A stretch of 64,000 nt of DNA from Oceanicoccus sp. Lineage in GTDB: Bacteria > Pseudomonadota > Gammaproteobacteria > Pseudomonadales > Dasaniaceae. The stretch is taken from positions 1 to 64,000 of the forward strand of contig NZ_JAQWFR010000005.1 in assembly GCF_029238675.1 (NCBI RefSeq), in the 5' to 3' direction. The notes beneath the pieces are model-generated. The model was not told the origin of the DNA. It saw nothing but the letters and a program-made list of their open reading frames with translations, and searched no databases. A program made the position numbers and the translations under genes. Below, piece by piece: positions 46,438-56,474 of the stretch (positions are counted from its first letter, which is position 1; each line of letters starts with the position of its first letter).

Positions 46438-47550
46438 TTAAGAGGAAGGCCAAAAATAGTCCAGCACAATATCATAATCACCCTGATAGCTACCCGATAT
46501 CTGGGGCTGAATTTTTTTATCCAGGGCAAAAGATTGCTCTAACTGTGTCAGCAAGCCATCGGCTACCAGGCGAACAATAATCTCATCCCCCTCGACACTT
46601 AATACATTAGCATGGCGAACCGCCGCAACCGATTCCAGATAGTTAATCGCCCGGGCATAATTAATAAAATCATCAATACCGCTGAGCCTTAGTAGTACGC
46701 CATTGTCGGCGATATTAACTGGCGCGATAGCGTATTGCTGAGCCAACAACTGCGCCACCTGATCAATAGCTACCGCTATATAATCGTTAGCTGCCATGGC
46801 TTCGGCATCAAAACTCTGTCGCTGCTCCGCATAGTTATACTGCCAACTCCCCAGCCACTCGCCATTGGTTAGCAAGCTAACACGGCCAAACAATACTGTA
46901 TCCGCCTGATAGCGTTCAGCGGCGGCATTGGCCTTTGGGTGATTCAATTGCCAGAGTTGGCTGGTGGAAACCGCCACCATATCTTCCAGATCCAGTGTCG
47001 GTAATTTAATCGCCAAACCCCGGCGCTGCGCATTGATAGTGATGGCCTGAATAATATCGGCATCGGTCTCGGCATTGGCAAAGCGGCGTTTATTGCCCTC
47101 GGCTACCACCAGCCATAGTAATACCGTGGGGCGATTACTGGACCATAGGGGTAAACCGGCTGCGCGCAGGGTGGCATCTACCAGCTTGGGTTCAAATTCA
47201 ATTACCGCGTACAGCTGTTCAGTGGGCTGGTCAGGCTTATCCTCGGTCTTATCAGCCTGCCAAACTAACCCGGGGCGGGTTTCATAGCGGAACTGCCTGG
47301 TATATTGAGTGGCTTTTTTAAGGGCTGCTTTGATGGCCGACTGCTGCGCCAACCCGGCATCGCCGGAAACACGGACAAACACCGTACTCAAGCCCTCACG
47401 GGTGGCCCGTCGCAGTTCCTGGCTGGACTGGGACGCTACCGGTACCGCGATATCATAGAGGCCATCTACCTGCTCAGCAGCAGTCAGCAGCGGAAAAAAC
47501 AGGCTCAATGCTATAGCAAGCTTGCAAATGATCAAATGTCGAAAAAACAA
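46438..47550 (-). CDS. DUF2066 domain-containing exported protein
   Basis: A 370-residue protein with a signal peptide (LAIALSLFFPLLTAA) and the DUF2066 signature region YDIAVPVASQSSQELRRATREGLSTVFVRVSGD. The remainder alternates beta and helical segments with no catalytic motif that I recognise. In pseudomonads the same gene lies between purM and the PerM-type permease, exactly as here, so the context is conserved although the function is unknown. Confidence 0.88.
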   Translation of the reverse strand: MFFRHLIICKLAIALSLFFPLLTAAEQVDGLYDIAVPVASQSSQELRRATREGLSTVFVRVSGDAGLAQQSAIKAALKKATQYTRQFRYETRPGLVWQADKTEDKPDQPTEQLYAVIEFEPKLVDATLRAAGLPLWSSNRPTVLLWLVVAEGNKRRFANAETDADIIQAITINAQRRGLAIKLPTLDLEDMVAVSTSQLWQLNHPKANAAAERYQADTVLFGRVSLLTNGEWLGSWQYNYAEQRQSFDAEAMAANDYIAVAIDQVAQLLAQQYAIAPVNIADNGVLLRLSGIDDFINYARAINYLESVAAVRHANVLSVEGDEIIVRLVADGLLTQLEQSFALDKKIQPQISGSYQGDYDIVLDYFWPSS

Positions 47551-47746
47551 AATAGCTTATCCCAAACCGGTGATTTATGGAGCGCATTGTAGCAATCTCA
47601 ATCAGTCAGTACAGCTTTGATCACGATTACGGCAAAGAACCGAATTTATAGTCGTACTCCAGCGGCATTCAAGCTAAAATAGCGCGCCTGTAAACAGACC
47701 CTCTAACACTGAACCCTTAAGACCAAAACAAGAGCCCAGCCAATCC

Positions 47747-48799
47747 ATGAGCGAACAAACTCCCAAACAATCCCTGAGCTATAAAGATGCCGGCGTAGAT
47801 ATCGATGCTGGTAACGCCCTGGTTGACCGTATCAAACACGTCGCCAGGCGCACCCGTCGCCCCGAGGTGATGGCCGGTCTGGGAGGCTTTGGCGCCCTGT
47901 GTGAAATCCCTGAAGGCTATAAGCAGCCAGTACTGGTCTCCGGCACCGACGGTGTAGGTACTAAATTGCGACTGGCCATGGATCTGGGTATCCATAACAC
48001 CATCGGTATCGACCTGGTGGCCATGTGTGTTAATGACCTGATTGTAGCCGGTGCAGAACCGCTGTTTTTCCTCGACTACTACGCCACCGGTAAACTGAAT
48101 GTTGATACTGCCGCGGCCGTGGTTGAAGGAATTGGCAAGGGTTGTGAATTATCCGGCTGTTCATTGGTTGGCGGCGAAACCGCTGAAATGCCCGGTATGT
48201 ACGAAGGCGAAGACTACGACCTGGCAGGCTTCTGTGTCGGCGTAGCAGAAAAGTCCGAGATTATTGATGGCAGCAAAGTCAGCACCGGCGACACACTGAT
48301 TGGCCTGGCCTCATCCGGCCCTCACTCCAATGGCTATTCCTTAATCCGTAAAATTATCGAAGTCAGCGGTGCTGACCTTAGCCAAAGCGCTGGTGATAAA
48401 ACCCTGGCAGAAGCTTTAATGGCCCCCACCCAGATTTACGTTAAGGCGATCCTGGCATTAATGAAAAGCTGCTCTGTTAACGCACTCTCCCATATTACCG
48501 GCGGTGGTTTACTGGAAAACATCCCCCGCGTATTGCCTGACAATGCCAAAGCGGTGATCGATCTAAACAGCTGGCAAATGCCCGAAGTATTTAACTGGCT
48601 GCAAGAGCAAGGCAATGTTGATGCCGTTGAAATGTACCGCACCTTTAACTGCGGCGTAGGAATGGTGTTAGCGGTACCTGGCAGTGAAGCCGAGCAAGCA
48701 CTGGCGGTATTAAAAGAACAGGGCGAAACCCCTTGGGTGATTGGCCAGATTGCCGCTGCGGCAGAAGGCGAAGAACAGGTAGAATTGCAAGGGCTATAA
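47747..48799 (+). CDS. purM: phosphoribosylformylglycinamidine cyclo-ligase
   Basis: A 350-residue AIR synthetase for the fifth step of purine synthesis. [19 protein letters not shown] opens the protein; [31 protein letters not shown] and the C-terminal [10 protein letters not shown] are signatures. It is divergent from the DUF2066 gene and its stop is three bases before purN. I saw no PurR-like operator in the spacer. Confidence 0.97.
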   Translation: MSEQTPKQSLSYKDAGVDIDAGNALVDRIKHVARRTRRPEVMAGLGGFGALCEIPEGYKQPVLVSGTDGVGTKLRLAMDLGIHNTIGIDLVAMCVNDLIVAGAEPLFFLDYYATGKLNVDTAAAVVEGIGKGCELSGCSLVGGETAEMPGMYEGEDYDLAGFCVGVAEKSEIIDGSKVSTGDTLIGLASSGPHSNGYSLIRKIIEVSGADLSQSAGDKTLAEALMAPTQIYVKAILALMKSCSVNALSHITGGGLLENIPRVLPDNAKAVIDLNSWQMPEVFNWLQEQGNVDAVEMYRTFNCGVGMVLAVPGSEAEQALAVLKEQGETPWVIGQIAAAAEGEEQVELQGL

Positions 48800-48802
48800 T
48801 TG

Positions 48803-49462
48803 ATGAGTGCCTCTACCTCCCCTTGCAAACTGGTTATCCTGGTTTCTGGCAGCGGCTCCAACCTGCAATCGTTTATTGATGGCATCAACAACGGCAGCCT
48901 GTCTGCTGATATCGCTGCGGTATTTAGCAACCGTCCCAAGGCCTATGGCCTTGAGCGTGCAGCCAATGCTGGTATAGCCACTGAAGCTATTGACCACACC
49001 GAGTTTGAAAGCCGCGAAGCCTTTGATGCCAAACTAATGGAGCGCATCGACAGCTACTCCCCCGACCTGGTTATCCTCGCCGGCTTTATGCGCATACTTA
49101 CACCGGGCTTTGTGCAAAATTATCACGGCCGCTTATTGAACATTCATCCTTCATTGTTGCCCAAGTACCCAGGCCTGCACACCCACCAGCGCGCTATTGA
49201 CGCCGGTGACCCGCAAACCGGAGCCACCGTACACTTTGTGACTGAAGAGCTGGACGGAGGCCCTGCCATTATTCAGGCGGCCGTTAATATAGAAACCGGT
49301 GACACCGCTGAGACACTGGCTAAACGTGTACTCACTAAAGAACATATTATCTACCCGCAGGCAGCGCAGTGGTTTGCTGAAGGTAGACTAACACTGGAGT
49401 CTAATAATGCCATACTGGATAACACCCCACTCTCCGCTGGCGGCTATCAATATAACGATTAG
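48803..49462 (+). CDS. purN: phosphoribosylglycinamide formyltransferase
   Basis: A 219-residue GART using 10-formyl-THF. LVSGSGSNLQSFIDGI binds phosphate; catalytic Asn-His-Asp positions lie in LLNIHPSLLPKYPGLHTHQRAI and VTEELDGGPAI. The ATG chosen follows purM's stop by three bases; the TTG in the track is not needed. Its 3' end overlaps the next gene by more than 50 bases. Confidence 0.96.
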   Translation: MSASTSPCKLVILVSGSGSNLQSFIDGINNGSLSADIAAVFSNRPKAYGLERAANAGIATEAIDHTEFESREAFDAKLMERIDSYSPDLVILAGFMRILTPGFVQNYHGRLLNIHPSLLPKYPGLHTHQRAIDAGDPQTGATVHFVTEELDGGPAIIQAAVNIETGDTAETLAKRVLTKEHIIYPQAAQWFAEGRLTLESNNAILDNTPLSAGGYQYND

Positions 49463-50186
49463 ACGTATCCTGCTAGCTGCATTGCTACTGGGACCCCCTG
49501 CCCTGGCCAATGCGAACCCCACCCATTCTATAAAGCCCTACAAAGCCATCTACAGCAGTAAAGTAAAAGGCGTGGCGGCGGAAGTGGAGCAAACCCTCAA
49601 CAAAACCGACAACCAGCAATGGCAGCTGCGCAGCTATGCCTCTATGCTATTAACCAGTATTGAAAAAAAAGCGACCTTTGTCATAAAAGGCAATCAACTA
49701 ATACCTCTTAGCTACCACTCCAGCAACGGGCTAATCAGTCAACGAAATAGCGAACTGGTATTTGATACAGAAAACCAAACCGTGCTTGATCAGCTACATG
49801 GCAAAGAAGCCCTGCCATTGATAGAAAACACCTTTGATCATTTAAGCTTTCAGTCGCAACTGCGTTTGGATTTATTAAACGATGCACACTTCAAGCAAAA
49901 AACCTATCACCTGATTGATCGCAGCAAACTCAAAACCTACCAGGTCAAAAAACTGGGTGAAGAAACTATTACTACACCACTGGGTACCTTTACTGCGGTT
50001 AAGTTAGAACAGCGCCGCCCCAACAAAAATAAATACATCCTAATATGGCTAGCCAAAGACTGGGATTATTTTTTACTGCGCATCGTCAGGATTAAAGAGG
50101 GTAAAGAAGAATATCAAATTGATTTAAAAACTGCCGAGCTGGATGGGCAGATGATAAAAAGTATAGAGGGCATCAAAACCGAATAA
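49407..50186 (+). CDS. DUF3108 domain-containing exported protein
   Basis: A 259-residue protein with a membrane-spanning signal (ILLAALLLGPPALANA) and the DUF3108 beta-rich domain (YKAIYSSKVKGVAAEVEQTL, TPLGTFTAVKLEQRRPNKN, LIWLAKDWDYFLLRI). Homologues follow purN in pseudomonads, so the purM-purN-DUF3108 unit is conserved. The start may be the ATG inside purN, giving a long overlap; a periplasmic location is expected, the function is unknown. Confidence 0.88.
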   Translation: MPYWITPHSPLAAINITIRRILLAALLLGPPALANANPTHSIKPYKAIYSSKVKGVAAEVEQTLNKTDNQQWQLRSYASMLLTSIEKKATFVIKGNQLIPLSYHSSNGLISQRNSELVFDTENQTVLDQLHGKEALPLIENTFDHLSFQSQLRLDLLNDAHFKQKTYHLIDRSKLKTYQVKKLGEETITTPLGTFTAVKLEQRRPNKNKYILIWLAKDWDYFLLRIVRIKEGKEEYQIDLKTAELDGQMIKSIEGIKTE

Positions 50187-50195
50187 ACACTATCG

Positions 50196-51377
50196 TTAAC
50201 ATACCTCAAACAAACCCGCCGCGCCCATACCACCACCAACACACATAGTAATCACCACATACTTTACCCCGCGGCGGCGGCCTTCAATCAATGCATGCCC
50301 CACCATGCGAGCACCACTCATTCCATAAGGGTGGCCAATCGAAATCGCACCGCCATTGACATTGAGTCGCTCAATAGGAATACCCAGGTGATCACGACAA
50401 TAAAGCACCTGCACAGCAAAGGCTTCGTTTAATTCCCACAGACCGATATCATCAATGCTTAAACCGTGGTGCTTTAGCAATTTGGGTATAGCCCATATCG
50501 GACCAATACCCATTTCATCCGGCTCACAACCGGCGACGGCCATACCTCGATAAACCCCTAACGGCTGCAAACCCCTTTGTTCAGCTAATTGGCTACTCAT
50601 CAGCACACAAGCCGAGGCACCGTCCGATAACTGCGAAGCATTACCTGCCGTTATCGAACCACCGTCAATCACAGCATTCAGGCTGGCCAGATTGTCCAAC
50701 TGGGTTTGCGGGCGGTTGCCTTCATCTTTGCTTAGCAATACTTCCTCGTAGCTAAGCTCTTTAGTTTCTTGATCAATAACAGATTTTATCGCATTAACCG
50801 AAACAATCTCTTGATCAAAAGCCCCTGCGGCTTGTGCAGCCGCCGTACGCTGCTGGCTTAACAGTGCATATTCATCCTGTGCTTCACGGCTAATGTTATA
50901 ACGCCTGGCTACCACTTCTGCGGTTTCCAGCATCGGCCTGTAAATATCGGGGGCTATCTCCAATAGGTCCGGGTCTTCAGCACGAAAGTTATTCATATGC
51001 TCATTCTGCACTAGTGAAATACTTTCTATACCCCCCGCCACCGCAATGGACTGACCATCAAGAATAATCTGTTTGGCGGCGGTGGCAATAGCCATTAAAC
51101 CGGAGGAGCACTGACGCTCAATAGACATGGCTGGCACAGTGACGGGCAAACCTGCCCGCAGTGCTATTTGCCGAGCGACATTCATACCGGTTGTGCCCTG
51201 CTGCAGCGCACAACCGAATACACAGTCATCCACTTCGGCGAACTCAATACCTGCACGCTCAAGGGCAGCTTTAACGGGAATCGCACCCAGGCTTGGGCCA
51301 TTGATATTATTAAAGGCTCCCCTATAGGCTTTAGCAATGGGAGTGCGGGCGGTGGAAACAATAACAGCTTCGTTCAT
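50196..51377 (-). CDS. acetyl-CoA C-acyltransferase (thiolase)
   Basis: A 393-residue thiolase. The nucleophilic cysteine is in [16 protein letters not shown] near residue 90; the distal active-site motifs [20 protein letters not shown] and [16 protein letters not shown] carry the His and second Cys. It could be degradative (FadA-type) or biosynthetic; sequence alone does not settle this, and no fadB-like partner is adjacent. It is downstream of sat but separated by an intrinsic terminator. Confidence 0.93.
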   Translation of the reverse strand: MNEAVIVSTARTPIAKAYRGAFNNINGPSLGAIPVKAALERAGIEFAEVDDCVFGCALQQGTTGMNVARQIALRAGLPVTVPAMSIERQCSSGLMAIATAAKQIILDGQSIAVAGGIESISLVQNEHMNNFRAEDPDLLEIAPDIYRPMLETAEVVARRYNISREAQDEYALLSQQRTAAAQAAGAFDQEIVSVNAIKSVIDQETKELSYEEVLLSKDEGNRPQTQLDNLASLNAVIDGGSITAGNASQLSDGASACVLMSSQLAEQRGLQPLGVYRGMAVAGCEPDEMGIGPIWAIPKLLKHHGLSIDDIGLWELNEAFAVQVLYCRDHLGIPIERLNVNGGAISIGHPYGMSGARMVGHALIEGRRRGVKYVVITMCVGGGMGAAGLFEVC

Positions 51378-51428
51378 AGATATACCTGATAATAGTCGCG
51401 GGTAAAAACCTACTGACTATAGACATAA

Positions 51429-51454
51429 AAAAAGCCGCTAAGTAGCGGCTTTTT
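51429..51454 (-). terminator. terminator downstream of sat
   Basis: AAAAAGCCGCTA-AG-TAGCGGCTTTTT forms a 12-bp stem with a run of seven T residues on the minus strand, starting about 20 bases after the sat stop. It isolates the cysC-sat unit from the thiolase gene. Confidence 0.88.
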
Positions 51455-51472
51455 ATAAATCAGGGCTTGGGT

Positions 51473-52663
51473 TTAACTATCTAAACCCTGATAGTAATCC
51501 ATTAGGATTTGAGCGCACTCAGGTCGAGAAAACTCAGGCGGTGGTGCAATACCGTTGCCCAGCATTTCACGGACCTTGGTACCTGACAGCAGGATAAAAT
51601 CATCCTTGCCGTGATCAGGAGCGTCTTTCATCATAATAACTTTGTCCAGTTTCTTGGAGTAAGCCGTATGGTCAGCGCGGTAGATTTCAATCTCCAGAGC
51701 ACCTTCAGGGACTTTTTCATCAAAGATGGTTTGCGCATCAAAGCCGCCGTAGTAGTCGCCAACACCGGCGTGGTCACGGCCGACAATAAAGTGGGTACAA
51801 CCACAGTTCTGGCGGAATACGGCGTGCAGTACCGCTTCACGTGGGCCGGCGTACAACATATCAAAGCCGTAACCGGTGATCATCACCGTATTGGCCGGGA
51901 AGTAAACCTCTACCATTTTACGGATACAGTTATCGCGCACATCAGCTGGAATATCACCCGGCTTCAATTTACCCAACAGCATATGAATCAGGATACCGTC
52001 GCTGCCCAAGTCTTCCTGCGCCATGCGGCAGAGTTCTTCGTGGGCGCGGTGCATGGGGTTACGGGTTTGGAAGGCTACAGCTTTTTTCCAACCGCGCTCG
52101 GTCATTTCGTTGCGAATTTCTACCGCGGTGCGGAAGGTATCCGGGAAATCGGTTTGGAAGTAGCTGAAGTTTAGTACCTGGATAGCGCCAGATAGCAGGT
52201 TATTGCCCTGCCCTTTAAAGGCAGCTACACCTGGGTGCTCAGGGTCCAGGGTGCCGAAAATATTCTCAGCCATAAAATCAATTTGCTCATCGCTAACCGT
52301 TTCAATCGCATCGATATCCATAATGGCCAACACAGGGTTGCCTTCAACATTAGGGTCACGCAGCGCAATCCGCTTGGCATCACCAATAGAGCTGATATCG
52401 TTATTAAGGTTAACAATGGGCACAGGCCAGAATAAACCGTCGGTGGTGTGCAGATTTTCTGCCACGGCCAAAGAATCGGCCAGGTTCATATAACCGGTTA
52501 ACGGAGTGAAGTAGCCAGCGCCCAGCATTACAGCATTGGCGGCGGCGGCAGAACTGACCAGCAGTGAAGGCAGGGTTGCTGCTTCGGCATTCAGGGCGTG
52601 GTGTTGTTCAGTATCGTAGACGAATAATGGTTTTAGCTCGTCTGCACCATGGGGTTTAATCAT
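51473..52663 (-). CDS. sat: sulfate adenylyltransferase, homomeric Sat type
   Basis: A 396-residue ATP sulfurylase of the single-subunit family (unlike the CysD/CysN heterodimer of E. coli). The ATP and sulfate-binding motifs are visible: FQTRNPMHRAHEELCR (QxRNP and HxxH-like) and FIVGRDHAGVGDYYGG (GRDHAG), with the PUA-like N-terminal domain before them. It makes APS from ATP and sulfate. It lies 35 bases downstream of cysC, so APS is probably converted to PAPS for assimilation or sulfation. Confidence 0.96.
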   Translation of the reverse strand: MIKPHGADELKPLFVYDTEQHHALNAEAATLPSLLVSSAAAANAVMLGAGYFTPLTGYMNLADSLAVAENLHTTDGLFWPVPIVNLNNDISSIGDAKRIALRDPNVEGNPVLAIMDIDAIETVSDEQIDFMAENIFGTLDPEHPGVAAFKGQGNNLLSGAIQVLNFSYFQTDFPDTFRTAVEIRNEMTERGWKKAVAFQTRNPMHRAHEELCRMAQEDLGSDGILIHMLLGKLKPGDIPADVRDNCIRKMVEVYFPANTVMITGYGFDMLYAGPREAVLHAVFRQNCGCTHFIVGRDHAGVGDYYGGFDAQTIFDEKVPEGALEIEIYRADHTAYSKKLDKVIMMKDAPDHGKDDFILLSGTKVREMLGNGIAPPPEFSRPECAQILMDYYQGLDS

Positions 52664-52698
52664 TGATCTTTCCTTTTGCTTTTACTTTCGCTTTTAAA

Positions 52699-53316
52699 TT
52701 AGGCGGATAAGAGGCCGCGTTCTTCCAGCAGAGCAAGCAGTACGCTCACTTCCTCTTCCAAAGACATTTCATGACTGTTGAGCACCACTTCTGCGTTTAG
52801 AGGCTCTTCGTAGGGGTCAGAGATACCGGTAAAGTTTGGAATCTCACCGGCGCGGGCTTTCTTATACAAGCCCTTGGGGTCACGGCTTTCGGCCACATCT
52901 AATGGGACGTCCACAAAGACTTCGATAAACTGCATACCAGCAGCTTCGTGGAGTTCTCGGACTAAGTCGCGGTCAGCGCGGTAGGGGCTGACAAAGCTGG
53001 ACAGGGTAATCACACCCACATCCACAAACAGTTTGGAAATTTCACCGATGCGGCGAATATTTTCAGTGCGATCTTCAGCGCTAAAGCCCAGGTTTTTGTT
53101 GATACCCAGGCGGATATTGTCGCCATCAAGTCGGTAGGTCAGTTTGCCTTTGGCGGTCAGGGCCTGCTCAAGGGCTACGGCTACGGTGCTTTTACCGCTG
53201 CCGGAAAGGCCGGTAAACCAGAGGGTAGCGCCTTTTTGGTTAAGGATTTTGTTACGGTCTTCGCGGGTGACGTCACCCTCGTGCCAGTGGACATTGGTCG
53301 CTTTTTGTTCAGTCAT
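52699..53316 (-). CDS. cysC: adenylyl-sulfate kinase
   Basis: A 205-residue APS kinase forming PAPS. The P-loop reads FTGLSGSGKSTVAVAL, the APS-binding stretch DGDNIRLGINKNLGFS follows, and FVDVPLDVAESRDPKGLYKK is typical of bacterial CysC. It is the first gene of the cysC-sat operon and overlaps no neighbour. Confidence 0.96.
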   Translation of the reverse strand: MTEQKATNVHWHEGDVTREDRNKILNQKGATLWFTGLSGSGKSTVAVALEQALTAKGKLTYRLDGDNIRLGINKNLGFSAEDRTENIRRIGEISKLFVDVGVITLSSFVSPYRADRDLVRELHEAAGMQFIEVFVDVPLDVAESRDPKGLYKKARAGEIPNFTGISDPYEEPLNAEVVLNSHEMSLEEEVSVLLALLEERGLLSA

Positions 53317-53432
53317 GCTATTCTCGGCCCTGGTTTACGGGTTTATTAATCAGCTTGTTAGATTTTTGGGAGCGCGGAGTGTACATGATTTGTCCGTTTA
53401 TAGCCAAAGCAATGGCTGTGAATATGCTCCTG

Positions 53433-53615
53433 TCATGCCCCTGTGTAGTAACGAATCAATCCCAGTACCAGTAATAGCATGATGGAGACCATCGCAATAC
53501 GGGACATTTTTGCCTGTTGCTGCTCGTCCACCGGCTTGGCATGGCGCTCTGTGAGTTTGACGACAATAAACAGGGCGGCAAATAAAACCCCCAGAACCAA
53601 TAATAAATTACCCAT
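53433..53615 (-). CDS. small two-pass membrane protein, 60 aa
   Basis: The track frame is longer, but ATG at MGNLLLVLG is a better start, preceded by a purine-rich GGAGGGGGA and lying at the end of trmH. The product is two hydrophobic segments (LLLVLGVLFAALFIVVKL and AMVSIMLLLVLGLIRYY) joined by a polar loop with basic and acidic residues. It resembles small conserved gammaproteobacterial membrane proteins found beside trmH, but I cannot name a function. Confidence 0.65.
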   Translation of the reverse strand: MGNLLLVLGVLFAALFIVVKLTERHAKPVDEQQQAKMSRIAMVSIMLLLVLGLIRYYTGA

Positions 53616-53616
53616 G

Positions 53617-54336
53617 TTACATGTCCCCCTCCAGTTTCTGCTGTCGCCGTTTTGCCAGTATTTCCCGCTTATCCGCATACCAGCCTGAGGCATCAATAAT
53701 TTCGCCGTCTTCCCTTAGGGCCGGGTACTCAAAGCGGTGGGTACGGCAAAAGTCGCGGATTTTGGGGTGGGCCCATTCAAAGAATAAGCGGTCGTATTCG
53801 GCCGTGTCGATACGTTGCTGGTCATACAGCCCAGCCAACTGACGCTGGTGGCGAGCTTCGCTAAGGATAATGCCTGCAGCTACGGAGACATTAAAGGATT
53901 CCACCATCCCCACCATGGGGACAGTGACGTGAATATCCGCTAATGCGCTAGCCTCATCACTGATGCCGTCTTTTTCTGCCCCCATCAGCAGGGCCGTTGG
54001 TTTGGTAAAGTCCACTTCGTGGTAATCCACTGCCTGCCTGGATAAATGCGCCGCCACAATTTGAAAGCCCCGGGCCTTGAGTTCGCCAACCGGGGTTTGC
54101 AGTTCACGGTAGCGGTGGACTTTGACATAGCGATGGCTGCCCAGCGCGGTACCGCGAAATGAGTGGTAGTCTTTATCACCAATCACGCAGTGTACATCCC
54201 CTACTCCCACGGCGTCGGCGGTGCGGACTATGGCTGAGAGGTTGCGGCCTTTATGAACGTAATCGGTTAATACGGTTAAGTCCGGCTGGCGTTTATCCAG
54301 GGTGGCGCATAGGCGGTTAAAACGTTCTGGGGTCAT
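53617..54336 (-). CDS. trmH: tRNA (guanosine(18)-2'-O)-methyltransferase TrmH
   Basis: A 239-residue SpoU-family enzyme with a trefoil-knot fold. NLSAIVRTADAVGVGDVHC is motif 1, LLMGAEKDGISDEA motif 2, and VPMVGMVESFNVSVAAGI motif 3 with SAM-binding residues. The first 15 residues and C-terminal tail (YADKREILAKRRQQ) match TrmH rather than RlmB or TrmL. It methylates the ribose of G18 in tRNA. Confidence 0.94.
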   Translation of the reverse strand: MTPERFNRLCATLDKRQPDLTVLTDYVHKGRNLSAIVRTADAVGVGDVHCVIGDKDYHSFRGTALGSHRYVKVHRYRELQTPVGELKARGFQIVAAHLSRQAVDYHEVDFTKPTALLMGAEKDGISDEASALADIHVTVPMVGMVESFNVSVAAGIILSEARHQRQLAGLYDQQRIDTAEYDRLFFEWAHPKIRDFCRTHRFEYPALREDGEIIDASGWYADKREILAKRRQQKLEGDM

Positions 54337-54348
54337 GGGGCAGTAGCA

Positions 54349-55179
54349 CTAGCCCAACAGGCGAATGCCTTTCTCCTCGATAGCTATGCGGCGTTGTTTA
54401 TACAGCGCTCCAATCGCTTTTTTATACACTTTTTTACTGATTTTAAACACTGAGCGAATAGTTTCCGGCGAGCTTTTGTCGGTAATCATTAAGTAGCCGT
54501 CGTGCTCTTTAAGTACTTCAAGAATTTGCCCAGCCACACCAGAGATTTTTTCATAGCCCGGTTGGGTCAGGGTAATATCCAGCCGGTTATCATCACGCAC
54601 TCGTTTTACATAGCCAGAAATTCGGTCGCCTTTGTTAAGCGGCTGGAAAACTTCGTTGCTATAGAGCATACCCCAATAGGCGCTATCAACAATGGCTTTA
54701 AAACCCAGCTCGGTTTTATCGGCAACCATCAGGTCAACCTCCTGACCCACGGTATAGCCGGTAGTTTCTTCCTTCAGGTATTTATCAATACGGGATGAGG
54801 CCGCTAAACGGTTGCTGTTATCCAGATAGACTTTAACCAGTACGCGTTTCCCCTCTACCGGAGGAAATTTCTGTTGTGCAAAAGGCAGTAGTAAATCTTT
54901 GGGCAAGCCCCAGTCGAGAAAGGCCCCTACTTTGTTGATCTCAACCACTTTAAGCCAGGCAAAGTCACCTTCGCAGGCATGGGGAGTATCGGTGGTGGCG
55001 ATTAATCTATCATCCGAATCAAGATAGATAAAAACCGTTAGATTATCACCCAGCTGGGCCTGGTCTTTAAGAAAGCGCTGGGGTAACAGGATTTGCCCAA
55101 AATCACCGCCATCCAGAAACACGCCAACATCGCTATCTTTTACGATTTCGAGTTGATTAAATTGTCCGATGGCAACCAT
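54349..55179 (-). CDS. CvfB/YitL-family S1 domain RNA-binding protein
   Basis: A 276-residue protein made of tandem S1-type OB-folds (GDFAWLKVVEINKVGAFLDWG is the clearest) and a C-terminal winged-helix-like region (SPETIRSVFKISKKVYKKAIG). This is the layout of CvfB of Staphylococcus and its proteobacterial relatives, which bind RNA and affect gene expression. It lies 12 bases before trmH on the same strand. Confidence 0.87.
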   Translation of the reverse strand: MVAIGQFNQLEIVKDSDVGVFLDGGDFGQILLPQRFLKDQAQLGDNLTVFIYLDSDDRLIATTDTPHACEGDFAWLKVVEINKVGAFLDWGLPKDLLLPFAQQKFPPVEGKRVLVKVYLDNSNRLAASSRIDKYLKEETTGYTVGQEVDLMVADKTELGFKAIVDSAYWGMLYSNEVFQPLNKGDRISGYVKRVRDDNRLDITLTQPGYEKISGVAGQILEVLKEHDGYLMITDKSSPETIRSVFKISKKVYKKAIGALYKQRRIAIEEKGIRLLG

Positions 55180-55199
55180 GGGTTTTGACCTGTGTGTGA

Positions 55200-55502
55200 T
55201 TACACTTCGTAATCGATTAAGCGACGTTCGCTGATAATGCTTTTAATAAAAGGCAGTACGGCTTTATGCTCGGGGTGGCCGGCATAGACTTCCAGGGCCT
55301 CCCGTGATTCAAACTCTGAGTATAGCGCCATATCGGCGGAGTCGGGGCTTTCGGAAAAATCCACCCCCACTTCTACTTTGATCAAGCCAGGAATTTTACC
55401 ATTCATACCTTCAATCAGGGCTTTAGCCTGGGCAATGCTTTCGGCTTTGCTGCGACCCTCTACGCCCTCTTCAATCTTAAATAGCAGTATATGTTTTATC
55501 AC
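55200..55502 (-). CDS. Dabb family (stress-responsive A/B barrel) protein
   Basis: A 100-residue dimeric alpha+beta barrel protein: MIKHILLFKIEEGVEGRSK, IPGLIKVEVGVDFSESPDSADMAL and the C-terminal HKAVLPFIKSIISERRLIDY region fit the Dabb fold. The active residues of known plant or bacterial members are not obvious, so its function is unknown. It lies between rdgC and the cvfB-like gene, probably in one operon. Confidence 0.85.
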   Translation of the reverse strand: MIKHILLFKIEEGVEGRSKAESIAQAKALIEGMNGKIPGLIKVEVGVDFSESPDSADMALYSEFESREALEVYAGHPEHKAVLPFIKSIISERRLIDYEV

Positions 55503-55528
55503 TATAAGTCCTCTGTTGCTTTCTAGCG

Positions 55529-56452
55529 CTAAGCCGCTTTTACCGCATCCTGGTTTTCACCACCAAAGATTTCAATCACCGCTGAGATTAAGGCGGCCAG
55601 TTCCAGTGTCATAATGGAGAAGTCGACATCAAACTGTTCCGCCGCATCATGGGCATCTACCTGGTTAGCTTTTTCCTGGATAATATCATCGAAGGTCAGA
55701 CGCTTTATGGCCAGGGCATCATCCACTACAAACTCAATACCACCACTAAAGCTTAAACCGAGTTTGCTAACGTACATACCAGCCTTAATATGATTGTTAA
55801 TTTCGGTGGAAGTCAGATCCTGGTGTTTGCAACGAATCACACCGCCTTCATCGGTAGGATCTTTTAATTCACACTCATGACCAAACTCGAAATTTTTCGG
55901 TGCATGGCCGGTTTTCAACCAGGAGGTCATGGCGTGCTGGGGAATATTATTCGCCGTTACTGGAATCACAGGCACACTGCCAATACTTTCCCGCAGGGTG
56001 CTAATCAGTTCTTCGGCCTTTTTGCTGGAGGCGCTGTTAACGACTAACAGTCCTTCTTTGGGGGCGATATAAGCAAACTGTAATGAAGAGCGGGCAAAGG
56101 CTTTTGGCAATAACTCAAAGGTAATTTCTTCTTTGAGGTTCATCCGTTCTTTACGACCTACTGAACGGCCTTCCTGAGTTTGTATGGCCAGGGCTTTTTC
56201 AGCCACTTGCTCATTCACTACGGAGGCAGGTAGTACTTTGTCCTGCTTTTTTGCACAGAGCATAATATAGCCACCGGCGGCATGAACAAATTCAGTACCG
56301 TGATGCCCTAGAGGGGGCACCCAACCATATTGGGATAAGTCCTGGCTACCGCAGGGCTTGAAGGCATATTGTTCAAGTTGTTCACCTAGCTCTTCGGGAG
56401 TTAGCTCGAAGGGTTTGGTGAAGCGGTAGACTTGTAAATTTTTAAACCACAT
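55529..56452 (-). CDS. rdgC: recombination-associated protein RdgC
   Basis: A 307-residue ring-forming DNA-binding protein that limits RecA activity. MWFKNLQVYRFTKPFELTPEEL opens the gene; KEEITFELLPKAFARSS and GLSFSGGIEFVVDDALAIKRL are family signatures. A MITE-like repeat lies between its start and fklB, so its promoter may be within or next to that repeat. Confidence 0.95.
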   Translation of the reverse strand: MWFKNLQVYRFTKPFELTPEELGEQLEQYAFKPCGSQDLSQYGWVPPLGHHGTEFVHAAGGYIMLCAKKQDKVLPASVVNEQVAEKALAIQTQEGRSVGRKERMNLKEEITFELLPKAFARSSLQFAYIAPKEGLLVVNSASSKKAEELISTLRESIGSVPVIPVTANNIPQHAMTSWLKTGHAPKNFEFGHECELKDPTDEGGVIRCKHQDLTSTEINNHIKAGMYVSKLGLSFSGGIEFVVDDALAIKRLTFDDIIQEKANQVDAHDAAEQFDVDFSIMTLELAALISAVIEIFGGENQDAVKAA

Positions 56453-56474
56453 CTTTATTTAATTCCTACAAAGA

